From Rebecca billardiae RCC1528 (taxonomy: Eukaryota; Haptophyta): a stretch of DNA of 64,000 nt. The stretch is from NCBI GenBank assembly GCA_965240325.2, contig OZ251224.1, positions 4,278,001-4,342,000 on the forward strand. Reading direction: 5' to 3'. Each line of letters starts with the position of its first letter. The first letter of the stretch is position 1. A model generated the notes under the pieces. The model did no database searches and had not been told where the DNA came from. It saw nothing but the letters and a program-made list of their open reading frames with translations. This document shows positions 39,756-49,676 of the stretch, in pieces. The position numbers and the translations under genes are program-made.

Positions 39756-41595
39756 ATGGCTGAGGATGAGGTGGCGCGCGCGGCCGCCCCCGCGGCGGCC
39801 GATGGCGAGGAGCCCGGCGCGCCCGCGTGCGCCGAGGACGAGAAGGAGATCCCCAAGCCCGACATGACCGTGAAGCGGCCGGACGAGGCTGCGTTCAGCG
39901 AGAAGGTCGAGGCGGTGCAGGCGCGGATGGAGGCGCAGCACAAGCGCATACAGGAGATCAAGGAGACGCTCGACGCGCGCGAGAGCACGCGCACCGCCTC
40001 GAGCTCCGAGTCCGGCCAGGCGCGGCAGCGCCTGCAGGAGCTGCGCACGCAGAGCCGCGGGCTCTCGACCGAGCGCAACGCGATCTACTCGGAGATCAAC
40101 GAGATGGAGGACGCGCGCAAGCTGCGCTCGAATCAGATCGCCGATCTAAAGAAGCGCACGCCGTACGCGACGACCGAGGAGATCGACCGCGCGATCAAGG
40201 AGAAGGAGCACTACCAGGAGACGCACGCGCTCTCGCTCGCGCAGGTGAAGAAGATCATGGCCGAGCTCAAGGAGCTGCACGCGTCCAAGCCGCTGTGCAA
40301 GGAGCTGCACGACGTGACGGAGGCGCTCAAGCGCGACAAGGAGGCGTCGAACGTGCTGTACGCCAAGCTCAAGGAGAAGACCGCCGAGCTCAACGCCGTC
40401 CGCGAGATCGAGCGCAAGCAGCAGGAGGAGGTCGAGCGCATCCGCAAGAAGGACGGCGAGCGCGTCTCTGACGTGCCCGGGCTGATCAAGGAGCGCGACG
40501 AGTGCAAGAAGGCGGTGGCGGCGTGCCGCGAGGAGATCAAGAAGCTGCGCGACGAGCACAACGCGGCGAAGAAGGCGTACGCCGACGCGCAGCGGCTGAT
40601 CAAGCGCTACCAGATGCAGGAGCGGCGCAAGGAGTGGCTGAAGCGCGAGGCAGAGCGCGACGCGCGCCGCAAGGAGCGCGAGGCGGAGGACGCGCTGCGC
40701 GTGCCGTGGGAGGAGGAGATGGGCATCTGCGACATCCTCGTGACGTACCTCGGGCGGTACGTGCAGCCGAAGCCCGCCGCGCCCGAGAACGGCGGCGCCG
40801 CCGAGAACGGCGTCTCGCCCGCCCCCGCCGCGCCGGGCGCGATCGGGCGCAAGGCGCAGCAGGCGGAGGAGTCATTCTTCGTCGGCAGCGGCGGCGGCGG
40901 CAAGAAGGGCAAGAAGGGCAAGGCGAAGAAGGAGGCGGGCGCGGGCGCGATCAAGGTGACGCACACGCCCGAGGTGTTCGCCAACTTCGACAAGCTCGGG
41001 CTCAAGCCGCCGCTCACCGCCGCCGAGTGCGAGGTCGCCATCAGCGAGGTGCTCGCCAAGAAGAGCTGGTACAAGACGGCGCCGCCCAAGGCGGAGCTCG
41101 TGCGGCAGCAGCAGCAGGAGAAGCGGCGCGCCGAGGAGGCGGCGGCCGAGGCGGCGAAGAAGGCGGAGGAGGAGGCGAAGAAGGCGGAGGAGGAGGTGCG
41201 CGCGGCGGAGGAGGAGGCGCGGCGCGCGGCAGCGGAGGCGGCCGCCGCGGAGAAGGCGGCGGCAGCGGAGGCGGCGGCGGCGGCAAAGGCCGCGGCGGGG
41301 GCGGCCGCGGCAACAGCCGCGCCAAAAGCGGCGCCGAGCGGCGGCGCGCAGAGCAAAGCGGCAAAGGTGCGCCCGCGCCGCCGCGCGGCGTCGCGCCCGC
41401 CCGCCGTGCGCGCCGCCACGCTCACCCGCGCCCCACCCGCCGCGCGCTCCGCCGCCGCGCGCGCAGGCCGCCGCGCCGCCGCCACAGGCCGCGGCCGCAG
41501 CCAGCGCGTCGGGCGGCGCGCCCTCCGGCGGCTGCACGCTCAGCATTCAGCCCATCTCTGAAACGGGGGTGCTCGTCTCCATCACCACCACGTAG
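39756..41595 (+). CDS. BFR1-like coiled-coil, polysome/ER mRNA-associated protein
   Basis: Two exons: 39756-41366 and 41467-41595 (579 aa). The start at 39756 (MAEDEVARA) precedes a short acidic/Ala region; an upstream in-frame ATG at 39651 is possible. RPDEAAFSEKVEAVQARMEA opens a long, Lys/Glu-rich coiled coil (about residues 45-330) containing RTPYATTEEIDRAIKEKEHY, the hallmark of BFR1-family proteins. Then comes EEMGICDILVTYLGRYV, a Gly/Lys linker, and a second region with KLGLKPPLTAAECEVAISEV before a long Ala/Glu/Lys helix. Exon 2 adds an Ala-rich tail ending ISETGVLVSITTT. Yeast Bfr1 associates with translating ribosomes and mRNPs at the ER and affects secretion and nuclear segregation. 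I infer a similar role. Confidence 0.8.
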
Positions 41596-42177
41596 GACGG
41601 TAGCGCAGTGGCACACACACACGCGGGGGCGGGGCGGGGGATCTGGCGGCACGATGCGCGCATCAGCCGTCTCCATGTGCATGAGCATGACTGCGGCGCG
41701 GGAGCGCCGAGGCGCGCCGTCGGGCGCGCGCGCACGTGGGCACCGCTGCGCGTGTGCCGTCACACCGTGTGGCTGGGACCGGGTGGCGCACTGATGCATG
41801 CGGCCGCAGCTGCTGCGCGCCGAGTCCGTCCGGCGGCTGGACAGCGCGTCGGGACGCGCGCAGCAATGGCCACGTGGGCCCGGTGCTGGCGACTCGAGTC
41901 TCGCGCGGCCCGTTGACTCCGCAATTCGGCCGCCGAGCAGCAGGCTTGCAAAGGCAGACACTAGACAGCAGCAGGCCGGCGTCGTCAGCGCCTCAGCGGC
42001 CACCGCAGCGCAGCGCGAAGCGGATCGGGGCTGCGCCGCTGAGCGCCAACTCCTAAGGGGCGGTTCGGCCGCGCATCAATCATCGCATTGATCGGACCGT
42101 GCCGCACGGCGCGGCCCGGCGGTCAGTGCGCCCGGTCGGCCACTCAGCGCCAATAGCCCAATTCGTCTGATTCGATA
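41596..42177. other. Spacer, no gene seen
   Basis: G+C-rich sequence between the BFR1-like gene and the transposon copy. Open frames here are compositional. Confidence 0.5.
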
Positions 42178-43527
42178 GGGTGGAATTCCCATTTTCTGGC
42201 GCACTTCCGCACTGGGGAGGCGGAAAAGCGTCATTTAATACGCGAATAAGGCATAATAAATAAGAAAGGGAATAAAGCGCACGCAGTGCGAAGAAATTTT
42301 TCCGGGTGTATCCGCGTAGTTATTATGCGAAGCACCCAATCTTCTGCGAGGCGGCCTGCTTACTGCGCACGCGGCGTCCCGAACACCCTCGGGGCTCAGC
42401 TGCGGCTCGGCCTGCGCACGCTTAGCAAGCTCGCGTGCGGCCTGCACCTTGCCCGCCGCCTCGACTCTCGAGCAAGAGGATCGACGAGTATGAGTGATGT
42501 AGTAAGTAAGCGTGTGCCGCCGAGCTGCCGTCCGGCAGCCACCCGCGACTGCAGCCGCTGGCCGCGGTGCCTGGCCTCGGCGCGGCCCCACAGGCTCAGC
42601 GCTGTGAGCTCCTCCTCCTTCTGCGCTCCTCCTCCAGGCGTTTGGGCCGCCGCCGCCTTGGCCGCCTCGTCCTCGTCGATCAGCTGAACGGCGGGAGTGA
42701 TGTCTCTGCTCAGCTGAGTGTGACGTGACAAGCGAGGCGACGAGCGACGGCAGCCCGGTGACCAAGCCGACGAGCTCATCGTACGAGCCGTCACGCGTGC
42801 GCTCGTGCCGTGTCTGAGCTGGCTCGCGCTCGTACGCCGACCAGGCTTTGCTCGGACTGAACGCGTCTGCTCGGGCGTCCTTGCGTGTGCGCTTGGACGG
42901 CCGCGGGCCGTCATCTGGTCCGACCGCGCGCAGCTCGATCTCGGAAGCGTTGAGCTGCTCCGCGGTTGACTCACCCTCTGCCTCAGGCTCGACCACGGCA
43001 GCAGGCCCCGCAGCAGCCGCCAGATAGCATCGGCAGGGGCCCCTGCGCCACCCGCCGCCGACCGCACATCGGCCAGCTTGCCGCACACGCGCTGGACCAC
43101 GGCCTCGCCGCGCTTGACGCGGATGTGGTGCCAGGTCGTCGTGCCAATCGCTTGGCTATCGACAACGGGCACGGGCACCTCGATCACGACAACGCCTGTC
43201 GCGTAGGCTGTGTAGCGATGTCCGTCCACGACTCCGTCGTGGGTGGACGGCGCACGCCATCGCGGCCGTGGGCGCAAGCGTCTCGTGAATTGTTTTTTTT
43301 AAAATCACTAATTCGCCCAGCCGCTACATCGAACTCGACAACGGTTGCTTTTACACCCGCGATCTTTCGACTGTGCAAATGGGGCGCCGCCCCATGCTCA
43401 AATCCGAAGAGAACGAAGATGTAAAAGTGTCTGGTCCCTAGATACTGTGCTGTCCGGGTCCCGGTCCGGTCAGATCTGAGCAGCCGGATTTTCCGCCCGG
43501 ACAGGCCAGAAAATGGGATTTTCACCC
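42178..43527 (-). mobile_element. TIR DNA transposon, copy 1 (1,350 bp)
   Basis: Ends are inverted: the left end starts GGGTGGAATTCCCATTTTCT and the right end, read inward, starts GGGTGAAAATCCCATTTTCT, about 21 of 23 matches. It is flanked by a 4-bp target-site duplication GATA (42174-42177 and 43528-43531). A second copy at 62417-63738 is near-identical and has its own 4-bp duplication. The inside carries minus-strand coding-like sequence starting just inside the right end: IPFSGLSGRKIRLLRSDRTG, then HRYTAYATGVVVIEVPVPVV and TTTWHHIRVKRGEAVVQRVC, then in another frame KAWSAYEREPAQTRHERTRD. No DDE transposase motif is apparent, so it is likely non-autonomous or a degenerate member. The superfamily is unassigned. 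Confidence 0.85.
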
Positions 43528-43531
43528 GATA

Positions 43532-44478
43532 TATTCTTTCGTTATTCGATCGATCATATACCGTAGTGCGCGACTATATTATTATATCTCGTTTTTATAT
43601 ACGCGCGCGACAATGCTGCAATATAACTAGCGCACGCAGGACGAAAGTATCATAATCTCATCACTGCTGCTATACGTACTATCTTACTTACCGTGCTCGC
43701 ATCACTAAGTGACTATGAGTATAGCTGCTGATGATGCCAGAGTTTATTTAATTAATACGGCTAGCACTCAATAGCGGCCGAGTAGCCGCACCGTTGACCG
43801 TACAGCGTACTGCTGATATTGATTGATGCCGTCTGTCGGCGGTACGGACGCGGGACGGTCGTAGTCCACTTAGACTGACCCGACTACTACTATTGGCAAC
43901 AGCTAGTACTAGGTAGGGTCCACTACTTCGCGGTAATCTAACTAACAATCTATACTTATTGACTCGATCTCTCCGCGCTAAGCTTACGGAGAATATACGG
44001 ATAGCTCAGCACAGCAGAATAATCATGCATCATAATCGCAGTGTATAGCTAGTACTACGACAGACACTAGACAGTAGCATGCTAGTGCTGCGCGGCCGCG
44101 CGACCGCGCGATGCTAGCCGGCACTCAGACTCAGTGCCGTGCCAGTGCTGCCGCAGTCGGCTTAGGCATCATGGACACTAGTCACTACCAGCCGACTGCG
44201 GGCACTACTATACGGCACTGGGCCAGGCCAGTGGACACGGCACTGAGTGAAAGTCGGCCGCCATCACTCTCGGCCTCGGTCTCGTTCACTCGGAACTGAC
44301 AGTGTAACTCACATGCAAGTCACATGACGCGCGCCGTCAGACGCTGCGTCGTCGTCAGCCGTTGTCAGCGCCGACAGTCTGAGTGTGACAGGACTCCAGA
44401 CAGGAGGCCGTCGTCGTACCAGGCGTCCGACGCCGCGCGATGTCGATCGCGATGCCCTCCCGCACCGCGCCTCCGCCC
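43532..44478. other. Spacer, low G+C, no gene seen
   Basis: A+T-richer unique sequence with many stops; short repeated GACACTAG- and TAGTACTA-like words around 43880-44080. No RNA gene found. Confidence 0.5.
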
Positions 44479-46026
44479 TCAGCCGGACCTGAGCGAGGCG
44501 AGCCGCTCGGCGTGGCTGGGCAGCACCACGCCCGGTTGGTCGTCGTGCAGCAGCGGCAGCGGCGTCAGGTTGACCGCGCAGCAGCCGGAGGCGGCCAGGA
44601 CCTCGCGCGGCGGCGGGCCGGCCTGCTCTGCGGCGTGCATCTCCATCTGCACCGCCATCGCCACGTCCTGCGGCTGCAGCTCGAGCTCCGCCGCGGACTG
44701 CGGCGTGGACGCCAGCACCGCGTCCACGCGGTGCGCCCAGCAGTCGAGCGCGTCCGCGAGCGTCGTGTTGACGTGTCTGTGCAGCAGCTCGAGCAGCTGC
44801 AGCACGACCGCACCCTCGTACCGGCCCTCGAGGCCGACGGACTCGAGCAGGACGAGCATCTGCAGCGCGGCGGTGGGCACGCGCTCCGACGGCGGCGCGC
44901 TGAGCAGCTGGTCGCGCGTGGGCAGCTGCACCTCGAGCAGCTGCGCCGCCCAGTCCTCGCCGTCCGTGCCGTGCGGGCCCGCGCCGTACTCGCCACTCGG
45001 CAGCAGCAGCGCGGTGCGCGCGCGCTTCGCCTCCGAGGCTCGGCGCGGGCCGTTGGCGGCGGTGCCGCCGCCGCCGGCGGCGGAGCCGTTGAGCGCGCGC
45101 GGCCGCTTGCCCAGCCCGCCCGCGCCGCCCACGCGCGGCCCAGACACGCCGCTGCCGCCTCGTTCGCCCTTCACGCCGCCGCCACCGCCGCCGGCCGCGC
45201 CGGCCGCGCCGTCGCCGTTGGCTGCTGCCGCGTGCGCCGCGCTGCCGTGCGGCTGCAGCTGCGCGTGGTACGCGCGCTCGTCCTCGAGCACGCGCTCCCA
45301 CGCGATGCCGCCGTCGAGGCCTGCGACGCCCTCGCGGAGGAGCATCGCCTCGTGCCCCTCGGGGCACTCCTGCAGCTGCGGGCGCGGGGAGGGCGCGCGC
45401 GCGCACGGCCGGCGCGCGCTCGGCCGCTGAGCCTCGGAGCAGCCCGCTGGCGGCCGGCTGTTGGCGCGCGCACGCGGACTCACGGCGGCCGGGAGCGCGA
45501 GGGGCGCGGTGCGCGTCCACGCGTGGCGCGCACCTTCACGCGCCAGTCCTCTCGTCTCGACGCCCACGTCGGCTCGAACGACTCGAGCTTGAGCGCCGTC
45601 TCCAGCATCAGCAGCCGCTTGTTGAGAGCTGCCCGCACCCACGCGGCGCACGCGCACGCGCGCGGCGCGCGCGGGCCGCGCGCGCGAGGCGGGCGCGGGC
45701 GCGTGCGCGTCATGCGGCGCGCTCCACGTCGCACCCGCGCCGCGCTCGCGCCGCACCCGCGAAGTTTGTCGCCTGCTGCACGCTCGTGACCCAGGAGGTG
45801 CGGCGCGGTGTCCACTTCTTCTTGACCGCGTTCCATGGGATGCGCTCCTCGAGGGCTGCGCGCGGCGCGTGTGCGGGCGTGGGCGCGGGTGCGCGGGTGA
45901 GTGGTGCCCGGGCGCCGCTAGAAGGTCGCCTCGCCCCGTCGGCGCCGCGCCCTCACCGAGCAGCCGCGCCTTGACGTCCATGAGCAGGTCAGCTCGTTCT
46001 GACGCGTCCAGGGCCATGCCCGACAT
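44479..46026 (-). CDS. Unknown nuclear-type protein, four exons
   Basis: Exons on the minus strand: 46026-45957, 45855-45757, 45628-45534 and 45375-44479; each GT-AG junction keeps phase and gives 386 aa. Exons 1-3 read through as MSGMALDASERADLLMDV, then RIPWNAVKKKWTPRRTSWVT, ATNFAALNKRLLMLETALKL, and FEPTWASRREDWRVK. Spacing of Trp, Arg and the L-x-x-L-x-x-LE pattern recalls the WSD/WHIM-type segments of ISWI-associated chromatin factors, but the match is only by eye. Exon 4 has ECPEGHEAMLLREGVAGLDG, a Gly/Ala-rich middle with KRPRALNGS (possible nuclear signal), and a helical Leu-rich end (LQMLVLLESVGLEGRYEGAV). I infer a nuclear regulator with low confidence; the gene model itself is well supported. 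Confidence 0.65.
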   Translation of the reverse strand: MSGMALDASERADLLMDVKARLLGEGAAPTGRGDLLAAPGHHSPAHPRPRPHTRRAQPSRSASHGTRSRRSGHRAAPPGSRACSRRQTSRVRRERGAGATWSAPHDAHAPAPASRARPARAARVRVRRVGAGSSQQAAADAGDGAQARVVRADVGVETRGLAREGARHAWTRTAPLALPAAVSPRARANSRPPAGCSEAQRPSARRPCARAPSPRPQLQECPEGHEAMLLREGVAGLDGGIAWERVLEDERAYHAQLQPHGSAAHAAAANGDGAAGAAGGGGGGVKGERGGSGVSGPRVGGAGGLGKRPRALNGSAAGGGGTAANGPRRASEAKRARTALLLPSGEYGAGPHGTDGEDWAAQLLEVQLPTRDQLLSAPPSERVPTAALQMLVLLESVGLEGRYEGAVVLQLLELLHRHVNTTLADALDCWAHRVDAVLASTPQSAAELELQPQDVAMAVQMEMHAAEQAGPPPREVLAASGCCAVNLTPLPLLHDDQPGVVLPSHAERLASLRSG

Positions 46027-46351
46027 GGCGCGCACAGCGGACGGTAGGCGCGCCGAGCGGACGGCTGGTGGGGCACGTGCTTGTGACGCCGAGCGCGCCG
46101 CCTGACGGCCCCGCTGGGTACCACGCGGGCGCGGGGGCGGAGCGACTCCCGCGCCCCTCGATCGAGCACGGTCACCGCCGCTGCCACTGCCAGCGCGAGC
46201 GCAGCCGCCGCAGCTCGACCGGCAGGGGTCGAGAATTGCGGCCGGAAAAATCACGGACTCACAAAACCATCGCGTCACGCGGCTTCTTTTTATTGATCAG
46301 CAATTCATTCGCCCTTTCTCATTATCTCAAGACAGTCGCAACCGTCTCTCG

Positions 46352-47332
46352 TCACCGCAACTTCCTCGCGCTCAGCCCGTACGCGCGCGGCGCGAGCTTC
46401 ACCGAGTCGAAGCCCGCCTCCCTCAGCCGGCTCGTGACCCCCTTGAAGAGCTGCCCGCTCGCCTTGCTCTCCGGATCACCGATGTAGTGGAAGAGGCAGC
46501 CCGCCGGCCGCAGCACGCGGTGCAGCTCCCTGTAGAAGGTGAGCGAGTACAGGTCGCCGGCGATCGCGTTCACCGGCGGGTCGTGCACGACCGCCGAGAA
46601 GCCGCCCGCCGGGAGCGTGGGGAGCAGCTCGGTGGCGTCTCCCACGAGGCGCTCGACGCGCTCGCTCTCGAACAGCTCGCGCGACCACGGGTTCCGCCGC
46701 TGCATCTCGACCATCGCCGGGTCGAGCTCGATGGTCGTCACGCGCTCGACGTGCGGCAGCCGCGCGAGCGCGATCGCCGTGTACCCCAGGCCGGTGCAGA
46801 TGTCGAGCACGCGCCCGCTCGCGCGGCCTTCGCCGAGGGCGCGCACCTTCTCCTCCGTGTCGCGCACCGGGTCCGTGCCCTTCATCCGGTGCATGTTGAA
46901 CCCGGCGAGCACCGCCGTCGGGCAGCCGTCGCCCACAGGCAGCAGCTTGGCGTGCCGGCGCGTCAGATCGGAGAATGCCTGGATCAGGTCCGGCTCGTAG
47001 CCGGGCTCGCACTCCCACGCGCCCTCCTTCTTGGAGGCGGCGATCTCGTCAAGCTCGTCGAACGTCACGCACGGCAACGGCAGCTGCGGGTCGTCCGGCA
47101 GCCCGATGCCCGTCGGGAGCACCACGAGCTGCGGCTGCGCGTGCGCGCCGAGGTCGACAGTGAACGGGCCGTCGACGAGCACGGGCTCCGGCCCCGCGCG
47201 GGCTCGGAGCTGGCTCAGCGCGCGCGCCTCAGACTTGCAGAGCACGAGCATGCGCGCCCGTGCTGGGCTGAGCGTGGCGAGCACACCGAGCACAACGAGC
47301 GTTCCACGCGCCACGTGGACGCGTGCCGCCAT
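46352..47332 (-). CDS. SAM-dependent methyltransferase resembling archaeal COG2521 proteins, with leader
   Basis: Single exon, 326 aa, ATG at 47332. N-terminal hydrophobic leader (GTLVVLGVLATLSPARA), possibly a signal or plastid-targeting peptide. The core has SGRVLDICTGLGYTAIALAR (SAM motif I with DxxxGLGYTAI), VTTIELDPAMVEMQRRNPWS, RLVGDATELLPTL, FSAVVHDPPVN and ELHRVLRPAGCLFHYIGDPE. GLGYTAI and the DPP motif recall a group of predicted methyltransferases best known from archaea and some cyanobacteria, distantly related to spermidine synthase. DPPVN resembles the (N/D)PP motif of amino- or base-modifying enzymes. Substrate is unknown. It is head to head with another methyltransferase gene, 112 bp apart. 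Confidence 0.8.
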   Translation of the reverse strand: MAARVHVARGTLVVLGVLATLSPARARMLVLCKSEARALSQLRARAGPEPVLVDGPFTVDLGAHAQPQLVVLPTGIGLPDDPQLPLPCVTFDELDEIAASKKEGAWECEPGYEPDLIQAFSDLTRRHAKLLPVGDGCPTAVLAGFNMHRMKGTDPVRDTEEKVRALGEGRASGRVLDICTGLGYTAIALARLPHVERVTTIELDPAMVEMQRRNPWSRELFESERVERLVGDATELLPTLPAGGFSAVVHDPPVNAIAGDLYSLTFYRELHRVLRPAGCLFHYIGDPESKASGQLFKGVTSRLREAGFDSVKLAPRAYGLSARKLR

Positions 47333-47444
47333 CGTTGCCGACAGACGGTTTGTCGCACTCGGCCGCCCGGAGGCCCTTCCGTGGACGTCGCAAATTTGGG
47401 GCGATGGCCGACTTATACGCCGCTTCGCCGCGCGGGCCGGCAAC
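47333..47444. promoter_or_regulatory. Probable bidirectional promoter of two methyltransferase genes
   Basis: A 112-bp gap between divergent start codons (47332 minus, 47445 plus). No TATA box was recognised. Confidence 0.4.
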
Positions 47445-48401
47445 ATGGCGACGACGATGGCGCTGCGCCTCTTCGGCAGTGTCGTCGGCAGCCTCCCCGC
47501 GCATCCGCACGCGGGTCAGTACCGGCTGCTGGACTCGGGGGGGCTGCGCCGGCTCGAGTCGTTCGACGGCATCGCGATCAGCCGCCCGTGCCCCTCGGCG
47601 ACCTGGGCGCCCGGCCTGCCGGCCGAGCGCTGGCAGCAGGCGCAGCTCGAGTTTGACGCGGCGACGGGCGCGTGGTCGGGGCCGGCCCTGGGTGAGCTGG
47701 ACGTCGATGAGGGCGGCTGGCATCTGGGCGGGCCGGGCTTTGTGCTCGCCCTCCGACCGCGCGCCTCCGGCCAGCTCGGCGCCTTCCCCGAGCAGCGTGA
47801 GAACTGGGAGTGGCTGCGCGCCGTGTGCGGCGCGGCCGACACGGAGCTGCGAGTCCTCAACGCGTTCGCGCACACCGGCGGGAGCTCGCTGGCGTGCGCC
47901 GCCAGCGGGCAGGTGGACGTGACGCACCTGGACGGCTCGAAGCCCGCCATCACGCAGGCGCGCATGAACCAGGAGCTCTCCCGCCTCTCCCACGCCACGC
48001 TGCGCTGGGTGTGCGAGGATGCGATGACGTACCTCGTGCGAGCCGCGCGGCACGGCCACGTCTTCGACGGGCTCATCCTCGACCCGCCCGCGTTCGGGCG
48101 CGGGGGCAAGCGAGGGAAGGACTGGCGCATCGACCGCGACTTCCCGCGCCTCCTCCAGCTCCTGCCGGACCTCCTCTCCGAGCAGCCCTCGTTCGTGCTC
48201 CTCACCGCGCACGACGCCGAGCTGGGGCCGGAGGCGCTGCGAGACGCGCTGGCCCGAGTGCTGGCTGCCGCGCGCGCAGACGGCGGCGAGGTGGAGCATG
48301 GCGAGCTGGTGCTGCGCGCCGACGAGCCGGGGGGCGTCGACCTGCGCATGGGCGCCTTTGCGCGATGGAGCCGTGTGCCCGACGCTGCCGCCGCGCGCTG
48401 A
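47445..48401 (+). CDS. RlmI/RlmK-type class I methyltransferase (COG1092-like)
   Basis: Single exon, 318 aa from ATG 47445. The N-terminal part (YRLLDSGGLRRLESFDGIAI) matches the strand-rich lead-in of the bacterial Rlm large-subunit rRNA methyltransferases. The catalytic domain has RVLNAFAHTGGSSLACAASG (SAM site), VTHLDGSKPAITQARMNQEL, FDGLILDPPAFGRGGKRGKD (DPP-x-F motif, typical of m5C/m2G Rlm enzymes) and SFVLLTAHDAELGPEALRDA. I infer a bacterial-derived rRNA methyltransferase working in plastid or mitochondrion, although a transit peptide is not obvious. The family normally also has a PUA domain at the N-terminus, which is absent here. Confidence 0.85.
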   Translation: MATTMALRLFGSVVGSLPAHPHAGQYRLLDSGGLRRLESFDGIAISRPCPSATWAPGLPAERWQQAQLEFDAATGAWSGPALGELDVDEGGWHLGGPGFVLALRPRASGQLGAFPEQRENWEWLRAVCGAADTELRVLNAFAHTGGSSLACAASGQVDVTHLDGSKPAITQARMNQELSRLSHATLRWVCEDAMTYLVRAARHGHVFDGLILDPPAFGRGGKRGKDWRIDRDFPRLLQLLPDLLSEQPSFVLLTAHDAELGPEALRDALARVLAAARADGGEVEHGELVLRADEPGGVDLRMGAFARWSRVPDAAAAR

Positions 48402-49676
48402 CCGGGCTCGTCGATCAGATCAGCAGCCGCGGCACGAAGCAGCGGCGCTGGCGGCCGCGCCCGCAGGCTGTGCGGCTGGCCCCGCTCTCTGGTGCAACAC
48501 TGCGACGGGCGGGCTGCGGCCCGCCGTCGCAGCCTGGCCGCGCCGCGTGACACCGTCGTGCGGCTCGTCATCTCGCGAGCCCGGCGGCGCGGCTCAGTAC
48601 TACCGTGCCACTCAGCTGTCAGCAGTCAGACTCGTCAAGCGCGCGGCCGCCGTTTCGGCGTTTGACCATATATATGCGCGGCGCGCGGTGGTAGTTAGTC
48701 AGAACGTAGCTGCGCTATTATATTGCTGATGATGCGCTGATCGCGGGGCCTCGTCGGCGGCTGGCTCCGACGTTAGTCACGTACTGCGCACTGCCTGCTG
48801 GCAGCAGGCTCACAGGCTCGGCACTAGACTCTTAGTATTGGGTAAACGCGAGCTCCGAGCGTCCCGAGCCCTGCTAAAAGCTCACCGGCGCGTCCTCGGG
48901 CGCGTCGTCGATGTTGACCACGAGAGGCAACCCCCGCCTGGTGCGGCGCCGGCCCTGACGTCCCAGCGGCGACGCCATCTGCTGAGATGCGCGCCCCACG
49001 GGCTGCGTCAGCTCAACACTTAGCTATAGGCTCTGGCTTCACGGTATTATAAATCGATTCGGATTTATTCGGTTATTGACCCGGCTGCCAGAGACGGGCA
49101 CTGTGAGCTCCTTCCTGAAGTCACTCGTGAAAACTGCACAGGAGGACCTCATTGTGGATGCCTAGCTCTAGATGATCGATGCTGATGACTTCAGTCAGTA
49201 AGCGATATTGGGCCAACAAGCACTTCCTCTATAGTTCAGACTCTATTTTACTATATATAGGTATTTACCCATTTCAGACGGCTCTGACTAGTCGTCTGCC
49301 AGTCTGGCCGACTGGCGGCAGAACACGCGGCCCCGCGACCGAGCTCGATAGTATACTGCATTGGCCGCCAACTCTTGAACTAGCCGGGCAGCCGGCGCCG
49401 TACCGGCGGGCCACTGCACCGGACGACATATATATGCCGAATAATCAACAGACTCATCGGCTGCTCATCCCGCGCATCGCCATCATCATCGCCCTCGGGT
49501 CACAGTCTGAGCGCGTGACACACGTACAACTAGTGACGGAGATGATCCCGCCCACCGCCATGCGCATGCGTAGGCACGGCAGGGAGCTGCACTCGCGTTG
49601 AGGCGGCTTGGCGTCCGCCGGTGCTGTGGCAGCGTGCACGCCCGTGCGCCAGCAGGCATCGGAGGCGGGGCGTCCC
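48402..49676. other. Spacer, no gene seen
   Basis: About 1.3 kb between two convergent genes; short frames at 48838-49023 and 49179-49601 lack coding character. Mixed G+C, no repeat beyond short TATATA words. Confidence 0.5.

Noticed and set aside
42235-43086. 283-residue minus-strand frame as a host gene
   Set aside because: It lies entirely inside a duplicated element with inverted ends and target duplications, so it belongs to the transposon.
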